From positions 2,852,001-2,916,000 of the forward strand of contig JANTQA010000029.1 of NCBI GenBank assembly GCA_027625915.1: a stretch of DNA of 64,000 bases. Direction: 5' to 3'. A program made the position numbers and the translations under genes. The DNA is from Anaeramoeba flamelloides (lineage: Eukaryota; Metamonada; Anaeramoebidae). Shown one piece after another: positions 1 to 10,300 of the stretch. Below the pieces are notes generated by a model that saw only the letters and a list, made by a program, of their open reading frames with translations, made no database searches and was not told the DNA's origin. Positions within the stretch are counted from its first letter, which is position 1; every line of letters begins with the position of its first letter.

Positions 1-1
1 A

Positions 2-1099
2 AGCAATACGATTGAATACAGTTACAAAAAGAATGATCTTAATCTTGAACCAAATAAAAATATACAATTTATCAACAAACAGGAAAAAACACAATATGAG
101 CCACAGATGGAACAAATTAATGCAAAGACAATAAACACAATTCCAAATAAAGGAAACAGCGGTAATAAAAAAGAAACCAATACCAGGACAAATGAAGATT
201 TAGAATCAGTAATTCAATCATCCAATAATAGTGAATCCAAAGATTCCTCATCACCAAGTATCACATCTGAATATACAGTTGATCGAAACTCTATTGATTC
301 TATGGATATCTCAATAAATGGCTCATTTAGAGAAACATGGGACTCATTTAGTCAGGGTGATCGATTTTTTGAAAATGATAGCATGCCTTATGAAAATTCA
401 TTAAGTAAAGAATTTTTAAATGAACGAAACTATAAAGATCGAGGATCGTTATCACAAGAAAACACTCAAGTGAATTCTAAACGTAAAAACCAAAGCGAAG
501 ACGAAATTACTTCAATTCTTACCAGCTATCATACATTTTATGAATTGCCAAAGCCATTACTACCGATTAACATCTCTTCTTTACAATTGCTATTTGAAGA
601 AAACAATTCAACAAAAATTAAATCAGGGATTAACGAATATGTCCTTACTGAGGAAATGGAAACTTTGAACAACCTTGCTTTAGATATTAATATCTTTCAT
701 GAGAATCAAGATTTTAATACACAACGAAACCTCCTTGAAACAATTATTGACACTTTCTATTTAGAAATGGATAACATACAATCCCAAATAATCGAAGAAC
801 GAATTGATTTTTCCAATTTTTCAACATATGTTCAGAATAGTATCAACACAGACAAAAAAATATCGTCGTTATCCGGTTCACAATCTTTCCCGCTATTGAA
901 ACAACTTGGAATACCATTTACCAAAAACCAACTTAAAATAATTACACGAAAAAATGGAGTAACGCCAGTAAAGCCCGTGTTTATTTCAGAAAAGGCTATG
1001 ATGGGTAAGGGGTCTTCCAAAAAATCAAAAAAAAAAAAAAGTTCTACCACACACCGTTTTATAAAATTAAGTTCAAGACTTAAACTTCTTCGTAAATAA
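2..1099 (+). CDS. C-terminal part of an unidentified low-complexity protein (5' end outside window)
   Basis: The frame is open from base 2 to the TAA at 1097-1099, so the Met at 107 is probably internal and the gene starts before the window. About 365 residues are visible. The first half is Asn/Ser/Glu-rich and looks disordered. The second half, encoded from about 520 onward, is more ordered and has hydrophobic spacing, for example YHTFYELPKPLLPI and QSFPLLKQLGIPF. The extreme C terminus is basic (a KKSKKKK stretch, then RLKLLRK). I do not recognise a family. Codon use is normal for the window and no intron is needed inside this part. It could be a large regulatory or scaffold protein, but nothing visible decides that. 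Confidence 0.6.
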   Translation, partial: SNTIEYSYKKNDLNLEPNKNIQFINKQEKTQYEPQMEQINAKTINTIPNKGNSGNKKETNTRTNEDLESVIQSSNNSESKDSSSPSITSEYTVDRNSIDSMDISINGSFRETWDSFSQGDRFFENDSMPYENSLSKEFLNERNYKDRGSLSQENTQVNSKRKNQSEDEITSILTSYHTFYELPKPLLPINISSLQLLFEENNSTKIKSGINEYVLTEEMETLNNLALDINIFHENQDFNTQRNLLETIIDTFYLEMDNIQSQIIEERIDFSNFSTYVQNSINTDKKISSLSGSQSFPLLKQLGIPFTKNQLKIITRKNGVTPVKPVFISEKAMMGKGSSKKSKKKKSSTTHRFIKLSSRLKLLRK

Positions 1100-4092
1100 T
1101 TTCCATACATTTTCTACTTTTATACTATAATATTTTATACATTAGTTTTGTAATCTTTTTATTTATCATAAAATATAATTGATAATATCTTTTTAAAATT
1201 AAAAATAATATTCTTTGAATTTTGTTTCTATCTATCTTTTTTTTTTTTTTTGTTTTCCAAAATAAGATTAAGAGAATTAAATTAATATTCAATCACAAAA
1301 ACAAATATTTTAAAGACAAATTTCTTTCCAAAAATTTAATTTTCTTTTTTCCATGCAAATATGAATTAAGATTCGAAATTATTCATTTGATGATTAATTA
1401 TAAATTTATTATCTATCAGTTTTAGGTTAATTTTTTTTTAAAGATGCTTTAGTTTCAAAATAAACAGTAAGAAATATACATCCAGATTATTTTGATTTTA
1501 TTTTTTATTTACTAGAATCTTAGAAAATTTATTTTCAGGAATGAAATATCAACTTGATTAGAAGGATATTATATAAACTTCATTTCACCCAAAGGAGACC
1601 AACCAAAAATAAAAAATTTTCATTTTTTTTAAAGTATCAACAAAACTACGATTGTTAAGAAATAAGAGAAACAATAAACTTGGGATTCAAGTTAGTATTT
1701 ATAAAATAAATACCTGAACAAATTATAAATTTTAATTAAAAATTCTTATTGTCTTCAATTTTAATTTTCTAAAGAAATTGGGAAATTTTTCACTAGATGT
1801 TTTAACTAGATCCTAAAATTTTTTTTGATCATTTTTTTTTTTTTTTGGAAATGAATTTATTTTAAAAGAACATACAAAGCCGTATTTTTTGTATTTTAAT
1901 TTGGAGTGTCAAAAGTTTTTTTTTTTCAAATTGTCTTTATTAAAAAAATTAACAAAAAAAAAAACAAAATTGAATGATGAGAAAAAATTTAGTAAAAGTG
2001 AAAAAATAATTTAATTTAAAAATGAAATTTTATTTTGAGTGAAATAATGAATTCAAATCATAGAATATTTTCTATTTCTTCAATAAAAATTACCCCCTTT
2101 GAAAAAAAAATATTTGGTTTATTTCAATTACTTTAAAGAAATTAACAAAAAATATGAAATGATAATAATAAAATTAGTAAAGGAATAATATTTTCAAATG
2201 TTTGAAGATTTAAAATCAAGGTGCATCAAATTATCCAATCAACCAAAAGTATCATGGATGTAATTTTGGGAGTCCTTAATTAAAAATAGATTAGATTTTA
2301 TTTTTTTGATTTTTTACCAATTGCTTCTTAGAAACCCTTTTTTAATTTCAATTTTTTTTTTCTTTTTTTTTTTTTTTTCCTTTTTTTTTTTCTATTTTTA
2401 ACTTTCACTTTTTAAACATAAAAAATTGGATATTTCTTTTCCTTGAAAAATTGTAAAATCTCAGATTTTTTACTTATTTTTCCTTTGACGAAATTTGAGT
2501 AATCGTACTTTTAAAGTGTAATTTTCATCTCTTCCACTAATGAAAAAAAGTGAATTTATCATTTACGCTGAGCCACTTTGAGTGAAATGGAGTTAAGTTT
2601 CAGATTCACAATTCAGATTCACAAAAAATAGGTGTTGTTTATTTTATTATTTTGAACTAGATTTATTCAAATCAAATGATCGAAAATAATTTATATTTTA
2701 TTTAAACAATTGATATTTAAAAAAGCTATAGCACAATTAGTTATATATCACCCCCCCATACATTCAATAAATATATTGAAAATGAAAAAAATAAATTTTT
2801 TAATAAGAATACATAAAAAAGAAGGTAAGAGGGTTTATAGGGAAGATAGCCTTCTCTCCTTTGATTTTTATATTTATCCTCCATTATTTAATTGATGGAA
2901 TGAAAGATTTGTTTCATCAGGTTCAAAATTTTGAAGATGAATTCATTTAAATAACATAAGACCCTATTTGAGAAATTGATGAAAAAGGTTAATAATAATT
3001 TATAAAATTATTCAAGAATTTGAAATGAATCCAAATAAAATTACAAAAAGTAAAAAAAAGTAAAAAAAAAAAATTGGGCCATTTATTATGAAATTGAGTT
3101 TACTTTCTGAATACGGCAATATCCTTAAAGGAAATAGCTTTCTTAATATAAATTTTTACTATGAAATCAGAAAAAAAAATCATCTTTTTGATTTCTACTT
3201 TTAAATTACAACCTAACAATAAGTAATGTTAGATAGAATCATAATGAAGATTATGTAAAACGATGTATTTTTTTGAAAAAAAAAACTAGCAAAGATACTT
3301 AATTTCTAATATAAATTGAATAGAATTTTCATGTTGCTAAAAACCTGATATTTTTGAAGTGTGGATATTTGGTATTTTAAAAGATTTCTTTGATTTTTTT
3401 TATAATTTTATTTAATTATCAAAACTCATTAATTTGTGCATCAAGAATGTTAGAAAATATCTTACTCTGACAAACATGTACAAATATCGAAAAGTTATAA
3501 ATTGAACTGATGAAAATACCTTGGTTTTGAACTAAAAGAAAAAATATTTTTTCAAATTGGTGAAAATCTTAATTGAAGAAATTTGAAATAATTAAAAACT
3601 TTTATTTTTTATTTTTGAAATTCAATTTTTAAAATTATAGAATTCAATTCAACTTTTTTAAATTGCTATTAATTTTTTTTGTAATGAAGATCCTATAAAA
3701 ATTTTGTTAATTTGTTGACATAATATCAGATATTTGTATTATTTTTTTCAAAATTTGAAATTTTCATATTTGAAACCCTTGCTGGTATTTGAATAATAAA
3801 TAGGAAAAATTTATCACTTTCTTTCCTTTTTATCTTTTTCAGGTGTTTGTATTATACAGGGGAACATCTTCTCTTTCTTTTTTTTTTTTTTTTTAACCAA
3901 GATGCTTACAAATAAAAGTAGATGCTAACTTGTGATCTCACTATTAATATTTGGTCCTATTTTATTCTTATTTTTATTGATAAAACGAAGAAACTTAAAT
4001 AAAACCAAAACTTGTTTATTAAAAATTTACAATCTGTTGGAATGTTTTCAATTTTGAATTTCAAATACAGTATGATCTTGCCTATCATTATT
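1100..4092. other. Intergenic AT-rich DNA with a decayed repeat
   Basis: No supported gene lies here. The stretch is dominated by poly-T and poly-A tracts. It holds a broken coding-like repeat at about 2710-3010 (listed separately) and a partial copy of the TACTGGTATTT palindromic element at about 3781-3830. Confidence 0.6.
2710..3010 (+). repeat. Decayed coding-like dispersed repeat, copy 1
   Basis: This segment resembles 44430-44730. Both have the order: a stretch around aaatatattgaaaatgaaaa, then a GGTAAGAGGG or GGATAAGAGT block, then a segment reading like KDLFHQVQNFEDE here and KDLVHHVQRFRDD in the other copy. Both copies are broken several times. The parent protein is not recognised. 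Similarity is by eye, perhaps two-thirds. Confidence 0.4.
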
Positions 4093-4193
4093 TTAAATTT
4101 GTTCAATGAAACTGAATTCAAGTCCTTCTGCAATTTGATGAACGTGGGCTCTCTCCATGGTTATGATCGATAATTTATCAAAGTAACTCTTCC
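4093..4193 (-). pseudogene. Possible orphan exon with an R3H-like motif
   Basis: The minus strand reads as an open stretch preceded by TTTAAG (a possible acceptor) and closed by TAA at 4095-4093. It includes MERAHVHQIAEGLEF, which has the R-x3-H spacing and following IAE/LAE pattern of R3H nucleic-acid-binding domains. No upstream exon was found: the AP-3 sigma gene lies immediately beyond on the other strand. The stretch is therefore either a remnant or a chance match. The R3H reading is an inference from about 15 residues. Confidence 0.2.
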
Positions 4194-4381
4194 CTTAAAT
4201 ATTAAAAAAACTGAAATAATTCTCAAGTCGTAAACAGTTTTTGGGGATGTTTATTTTTAATAAAACTTTGAAATTGTGTCAGTGAGAGTAAAAAAATTGA
4301 GGAAAAGTTTTAAAATCATTTGCTTTTTTTCATTTTTTACTTTTTATATTTTTTTATCCAAAAAAACAAATAAAAGGGATA

Positions 4382-4894
4382 ATGATTTTCAGTGTATTAA
4401 TTGTCAACAATCGTGGAAAGCCACGTTTGGTCAAATTTTATGTTCCAATTGACGAAGAAAAAAGGCTACCACTTGTTGGAGCAATTTACGATGTTGTCTC
4501 ACAACGATCCGATAAGATGTGTAATTTTTTTGATGGCAACCATCTTGACAACGAAGAGTTAAAGAAATGGGGTGGCGATATCAAATTTATTTATAGACAC
4601 TTTGCAACATTATATTTCATTTTTGTTGTCGATGGAACGGAGTCAGAGTTAGGGATGATCGATTTAATCCAAATCTTTGTCGAGTCACTTGACCAATATT
4701 TTGAAAACGTGTGTGAGCTTGATTTAATTTTCCACACAGACAAAGTTCACCAAATACTTGATCAAGTCATAACTGGTGGGCTAATTTTAGAAACAGAGCC
4801 ACAAATGATCCTGAACCGAATCCAAGAACAAGACGATTTTGCCAAAAAAACAAAAAAGGAATCAAAAAAGAAAAAGAAAAAAGGAAGAAAATAA
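4382..4894 (+). CDS. AP3S: AP-3 complex subunit sigma
   Basis: This is the small sigma subunit of the AP-3 adaptor, a coat for traffic to lysosome-related compartments. The 170-residue protein is intronless and begins MIFSVLIVNNRGKPRLVKFY, the usual start of AP-3 sigma. It carries the family core KFIYRHFATLYFIFVVD and FENVCELDLIFHTDKVH, followed by GGLILETEPQMIL. Retention of ESELGMIDLIQIFVE supports AP-3 rather than AP-1 or AP-2 sigma. It is shorter than animal AP-3 sigma (about 193 residues): after QEQDDFAKKT the usual C-terminal tail is replaced by a Lys-rich run ending GRK. The stop is followed within about 20 bases by an AAAAG microsatellite, so the basic tail may have grown by repeat slippage. 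The ATG at 4382 matches the family start exactly. Confidence 0.95.
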   Translation: MIFSVLIVNNRGKPRLVKFYVPIDEEKRLPLVGAIYDVVSQRSDKMCNFFDGNHLDNEELKKWGGDIKFIYRHFATLYFIFVVDGTESELGMIDLIQIFVESLDQYFENVCELDLIFHTDKVHQILDQVITGGLILETEPQMILNRIQEQDDFAKKTKKESKKKKKKGRK

Positions 4895-4907
4895 GGAACC
4901 AACAAAC

Positions 4908-4976
4908 AAACAAAAAAGAATAGAAAAGAAAAGAAAAGAAAAGAAAAGAAAAGAAAAGAAAAGAAGAAGGAAAAGA
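4908..4976 (+). repeat. (AAAAG)n microsatellite
   Basis: Pentanucleotide AAAAG/AAAGA repeats immediately downstream of the AP-3 sigma stop. Similar tracts lie at about 11753-11800 and 13360-13580. Confidence 0.9.
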
Positions 4977-6460
4977 AATGCACAGACAAAAGGAAAACCA
5001 TTTGGAGTTTCTTTTGTTTTTGAAAAAATCAAATCCACTTCTGATATATAAACGAACACTTTTTTTCACTTTATTTTTGAAATTCAATTTTTTGAAATCT
5101 TGAGATCTATTAACTTTTAACAAACGAATCTGAATTTCGTCAATTCGTTTTAATTAATTAGATTGAAAAAAAGTGTTGATTTATTTTTAAAATCTAATAA
5201 AGTAATAACAAAATTAGAATTTAACTTTTTTCAAATTTATTGATTTTTTTGAAATTTTTTTCTTTTTTTTTCTCCCAAAATTAATTCTATAAAAGTTAAT
5301 ATATCCCTGACCCCAAAAAAAAACACTTCAAATTTAAGAGTTGAAAGTATTAAAATAACCAGAATTTACTTCAATGTTGAACCATTCATCAAATAGATAC
5401 TTTCTTAATAAAGAGAAACAAAGACCAAATTTACCTCTCATCTAAAAGAAGCTGAATTTGTTTGGAAGACTACCTCAAAATTTTCATTCACTAGTCGTTT
5501 TCTTTTTTGACAAGATTTTTGATCTAAAAGACATACCAAAAATTAATTTTTTTCATTGTAATTGTTATTTTTATTTTTAGTGCTTTCCAAAAAATTCTAT
5601 TAAAGAAAATAAAATCAAATAAAAAAAATTATTTTGAACTTAAAGGGGTTAATATCTACCATGGAGAAGCCTAGGAATAAAGTGTGCTGTAATTAGATGC
5701 GATTCACATTAGTGTGCCATGGTTCTAATGTCTCTAAAAATTCGATTAGTCAAGTAGTAATATTTGTTGAATCTTACCTAGTAAAAAAAAGATACTTATA
5801 TTAATAAAAAATCCCAAAGAATTTTAGAAAAAAATCTGACTTGTGCCTCAAATTTAAAGATTGAATTATATATATCCAGACTCCAATGTTACAAAAAATA
5901 TTTCTTAAATTTGTTATGAAATGTAGATTAGTTGCTGAAAAAATTCTTTTTTTCAAAGAATTAAATAATTAACCAATAGATTATTTTGACAAATTATTTT
6001 CGCAATCAGGGAGTATATTGAAATTACAATTAAATTTATTAATAGGATACAAAACTATCATTTTTGGGTTTTTATTTTGATTATTTTTGAGTTAATCTTT
6101 GAAATTAAAAAAATAATTACTTTTTGAAGTTCTATATATTTGATTATTAAATACACGATTCCTCGAGTTTTTGATTTTTAATTTTTATAAACTCTTTTTC
6201 AAACAAGAGGGCACACATCCCAAATCACCAATACCATTACATTTGATTGTTAATTAGATAATTACTAGATGATGATTTTCATTTTTTCATTTTTTCATTT
6301 TTTGGTTTTTTATTTATGGGACTCAAGAGTTGGAAAATGAAAAAAACAAGATAAGAAGAAATCAATTGGGGAATAATCTGACAGTATTTCAACCGAAGCA
6401 GTTTAATTTTAATTTTGAATTGACTAGATATAGAAATTAAGAAAGAACATTATTGGATTG
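4977..6460. other. Intergenic AT-rich DNA
   Basis: No gene can be supported. A slightly less AT-rich patch at about 5640-5760 gives only a short broken frame on either strand. Confidence 0.5.
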
Positions 6461-6731
6461 ATGCCTGGAACAAAGAAAAGAGAAAATAAAGAAAAAAAAA
6501 AACAATTCCAAAAAAAAATACCCAGATGAATTATGGCTTTATCTTGGAAATGAGACTTTAGCGAGCACAACTTTTATGTGTAAAGAGTTATCTATAAAAT
6601 GTAAAGAACTTTTTCTTAAGTCACTAGGTTCAATTATTTTTATTGATCTTATAATTTTTCTTCCCCATACAATTTACGAAACGAGATTTCTCATTTCAAA
6701 TAAAAGGGCACATCAATTTTTAAAATATTAA
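6461..6731 (+). pseudogene. F-box-like gene remnant
   Basis: An ATG at 6461 opens a basic N terminus (MPGTKKRENKEKKKQF) that runs into a stop after a poly-A run. In the next frame, from about 6501 to the TAA at 6729-6731, the sequence reads YPDELWLYLGNETLASTTF then MCKELSIKCKEL. That resembles the start of an F-box, with its PDEL...L pattern followed by a hydrophobic Cys-Lys segment. F-box proteins are substrate adaptors of SCF ubiquitin ligases. The two frames can be linked only by a length change in a poly-A tract, so this is a decayed gene, a truncated gene or a sequencing slip. No downstream repeat domain is seen. The F-box match is short and tentative. Confidence 0.3.
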
Positions 6732-7346
6732 ATTTTAATTTTTATTGTTTTGTTTTAATGAGTTTTAAAGATTCGTTTGAGTGTTTGTTTATGTTTTAAA
6801 GAGTTTCTGAGATTTTAGAATGATACTACAATTAATTTGATTCAATTATGAATAATTCTTGAAATTTTCTTTGCCCTTTTTTTTGAAAAAGAGTTTAATT
6901 CTAAATCATGATCATTTTTTAATAAGTATTTGAAAAAAACTTTAAATAATTTTGGTGATGTTGAAAAAAATAGTTACTTTTTAGTAATCAAAATCCTGTT
7001 TTTTAATATAAAAATAAATATCTGTAACTTTTGAGTATTGAACGAAAAATAATCCACAATTTAATGGTTAAAAGAGCTGAAGCTTGTACCCATGACCACA
7101 ATAATTTACTATTAGTAACTTAACTACTTGCCTGAACAAAACAGTTCTTCAAAAAATTATAATCTAGGTTAAAACAATACCTCCAAATAATTATTCATTT
7201 TAATCCTTTTTTTATTTACTTTTTTTTAATTATTCGTTTTTTTGAATACCATCTTTGTCAAATTTTGGATTGTCAGTTGCGCTCAAAATATAAAAAAAAC
7301 AATAAAAAAAAGTAGTAAATCGTATAAATTTATTTTTATTATTAGT
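6732..7346. other. Intergenic AT-rich DNA
   Basis: Nothing identifiable. This would hold the 3' UTR of the minus-strand membrane-protein gene. Confidence 0.5.
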
Positions 7347-10300
7347 CTATTTTTTTTTTTTATCCAAACCAGATTCACTGCTTGATTTTAAATCAATTGT
7401 AATATTTTTTTCATTATTCGAGGAACTACTGTGATAATTATTTTCTTGCAATTCATCTGAACTTAAAGAAATTAATTTATTTTTTAAATTAATATTATGA
7501 GCATCTTGGAATTTATTTAATTCCTTCCTTTCTTTCTTTGCTTTATGGAATCTGAGGAGAGAAAAATAAAAAGCTCCTACTAAAATCAAAATAAGTGGTA
7601 GAACAGTAAAAGCCAATGCAAAATTATATCCACCGATATTTGGGGGGAAGCAATCCTCTGGTATATTTAATTCTTCAACCGAACTATAAAAACCATAAGG
7701 AATATCCCATGAAAAATGCTGTACACGTACATATTCTCTATTAATTAGATCAAAAAAAGATATATATATATGTGTGTGTGTGTGTGTGTTGATTATTTCA
7801 AAATAAATAAACGAAAAAAAAATTAAGAAAAATAAATTAGATATTAAAAATAAAAAAGATCTTACTCATCTGGATCGCTCTTAAAAGTTATACGATAATA
7901 ATCTTCCCCTGAACGGACATAATATAAATTCCCAAAATTTTCTAATGTTTGAGAAACAAATTCCGATAACAATAAATCAGGATGATTTTGTGCTTTTTCC
8001 TGTGTGTATCTATAGAAAGTTGCCAATTCATCCTTTTCGGTGGACGATAATGGGCTATTTAATTTCTCAACACTTTGATCATCGTCAGAAGTATAATGTG
8101 TAAATAAGGAAATAAATGATCTAAATTCACTTTTTTTCAGATTTTCCGCATCAAAAAGAGTTAGGGCATCAAATGATCTCCATATAAACTCATATTCCGA
8201 GTTTGATGAAATATACTGCGTTGAACCACATTCTATCTATTTGGTTATTTCAAATTTTGAAATGGTTTTTGTGTTTTTAATCAAAATACAAAAGCAAGTA
8301 GTTACAAAATTTAAAGTATTAAAAATATTTGAGGAATTAAAAAAAATAAAATTATGAGGAATCATTTTTAAAAAATATTTATAAAATGAATTTATATTAA
8401 ATATTTCTTTTTAATTTGGTCATGCAAATGATATTATGTTTTTTTTTTTATTATTTATTTAATTATTTTTCTTCTTCTCTCTTTTATTATTGTGATTGTT
8501 TTTTCTTTAATGACTCCTTTCTCCAAATAAATAAATAATTTTTTTTTTTTTTTCATTTTTACTATTTTTTCCAATAAATTTATCTAAAGACAAAATTAGC
8601 AAGTTAACACATTTGTTTTAATACAAGGATTTTGTTCATTTTCTCTTAATTAAATTTTAAATGTGTATCTAATGCAGTATTAGAAAAAGTATCACGAAAA
8701 TTTTTTTAATATAAACTCCATTCCTAAAATTTTGACACGCACAAAATCAAAAATAGGTAAAAAAAAAACTCAATTCTTTTTTTTATTTTATATTGAGGAG
8801 GAAGTGTAAATTACACTCTAAGTGCCCTTTTACTTAAATTCTCTTTCAAAAAAAAACTCAATTTATAGAATTTTTTCAAACATAATATTAAGCACGTTTA
8901 AATTGCCTAGTTGTAATGTTTTTATATCCCTGGGCACCCCGGATTTGCCTAAATTTCATCAAGTTTATAATAAAAGATTTAAAAGGATAATTGATGTACT
9001 AATATATTTATTTTCTTATTTGTCTTTAATCCGGATTTGAATTATAATAAAAACTCAAAATAGTTCAAAGATAAAGTAGTTATGTTATGTATTTTTTTTT
9101 TGTGTTTGGAAAAAAAAATAATAATTATTCATTTTTACATTTTCTTTAAAGATTTTTATTTTTATTTTAATTTTTAAAATAAGAAATTTTATAACAATAA
9201 TAGTAATTCAAAACTCAATATATTGATTTATTAATAATAACTATCAAATAATGTTGTTAATTTTATGATAATATATATATATATATATTATCATAAATTA
9301 CTTTGAAAATTCATCTTTTTTTTTAGAAAAAATTTCAATAAATATTAAAGCAAGAGAAAAATGAAATTCATTTTTTTAGGTCAGAATTAAAAGTTTAATA
9401 TGAATAATTTTCGAAAACTTTTATTTAAGCAATAGGTATTACTTGAAAAAAAAAAAAAAAAAAAAAATTGTAAAATAAATTCATTTATTACATCAAAAAT
9501 AAATCAAAAAAAAACTTTTTTAATAGATAAAGTAATCAACCCTAAATTTAAAAATAAAAATAAAAAATAACTTTTAAATATTATTCAAAGTTAATATAAT
9601 AATCTTCGAAACCGCCAAAAAAATTTTTTTTGAATTTTGTTATGGGTAAAATTTTGAATAATATATTTTTAAAATTTGATTTTTTCAATCTAAATTTATC
9701 CAAGATTTGGAATATAATTTTTGATATATGGTCTCTTATTCAATAATATTGTTTATTTTTTGTCTAGATTTTAAAAAGTCAAAAATTACAAAAAGTAAAA
9801 AATTAAAAAAAAAAATCAATTATTAATCTGACTAGAACTATTGGCCAAATCGTTTAAATTTGAAAAAAAATCTTGCCGAAAAACTTTCCAAATTTTATAA
9901 TGAAATAAAAATTTATATTTTTTTAAATTTTAATTTATATTTTTTTTTTATTTTTAAGTTATTTAGAATCAAATATATGTATTGCTATTGGATAGTAATC
10001 AATAGATAAAACAAATTTTCTATGTGATGTCAAAATATCTTTTGTAATGAATAAATTATTTAATAAAGTATTTTAGTCAATATTGGGGTGCAAAGGCCCC
10101 CAAAAAAATTTCGAGTAAAGTATGATGTGTTTTAATCATTAAAACTAAGAAGTTTTTGATGTCTAGACAAAATTTTCAAAAAAAAAAAAAATTTTTTTTT
10201 GACAAAATTTGAAATATAAATAAGATCACAATAACCAAAGAAAAATTTTTCAAAACTTGAAAAATTTTTTTCAAGTTATTTTTTTAATTGTATGTAACTA

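Noticed and set aside
8822-9040. 72-codon plus frame
   Set aside because: It overlaps repeat DNA inside an intron on the opposite strand and has no domain; the small GC-rich patch near 8930 is unexplained but too short to call.
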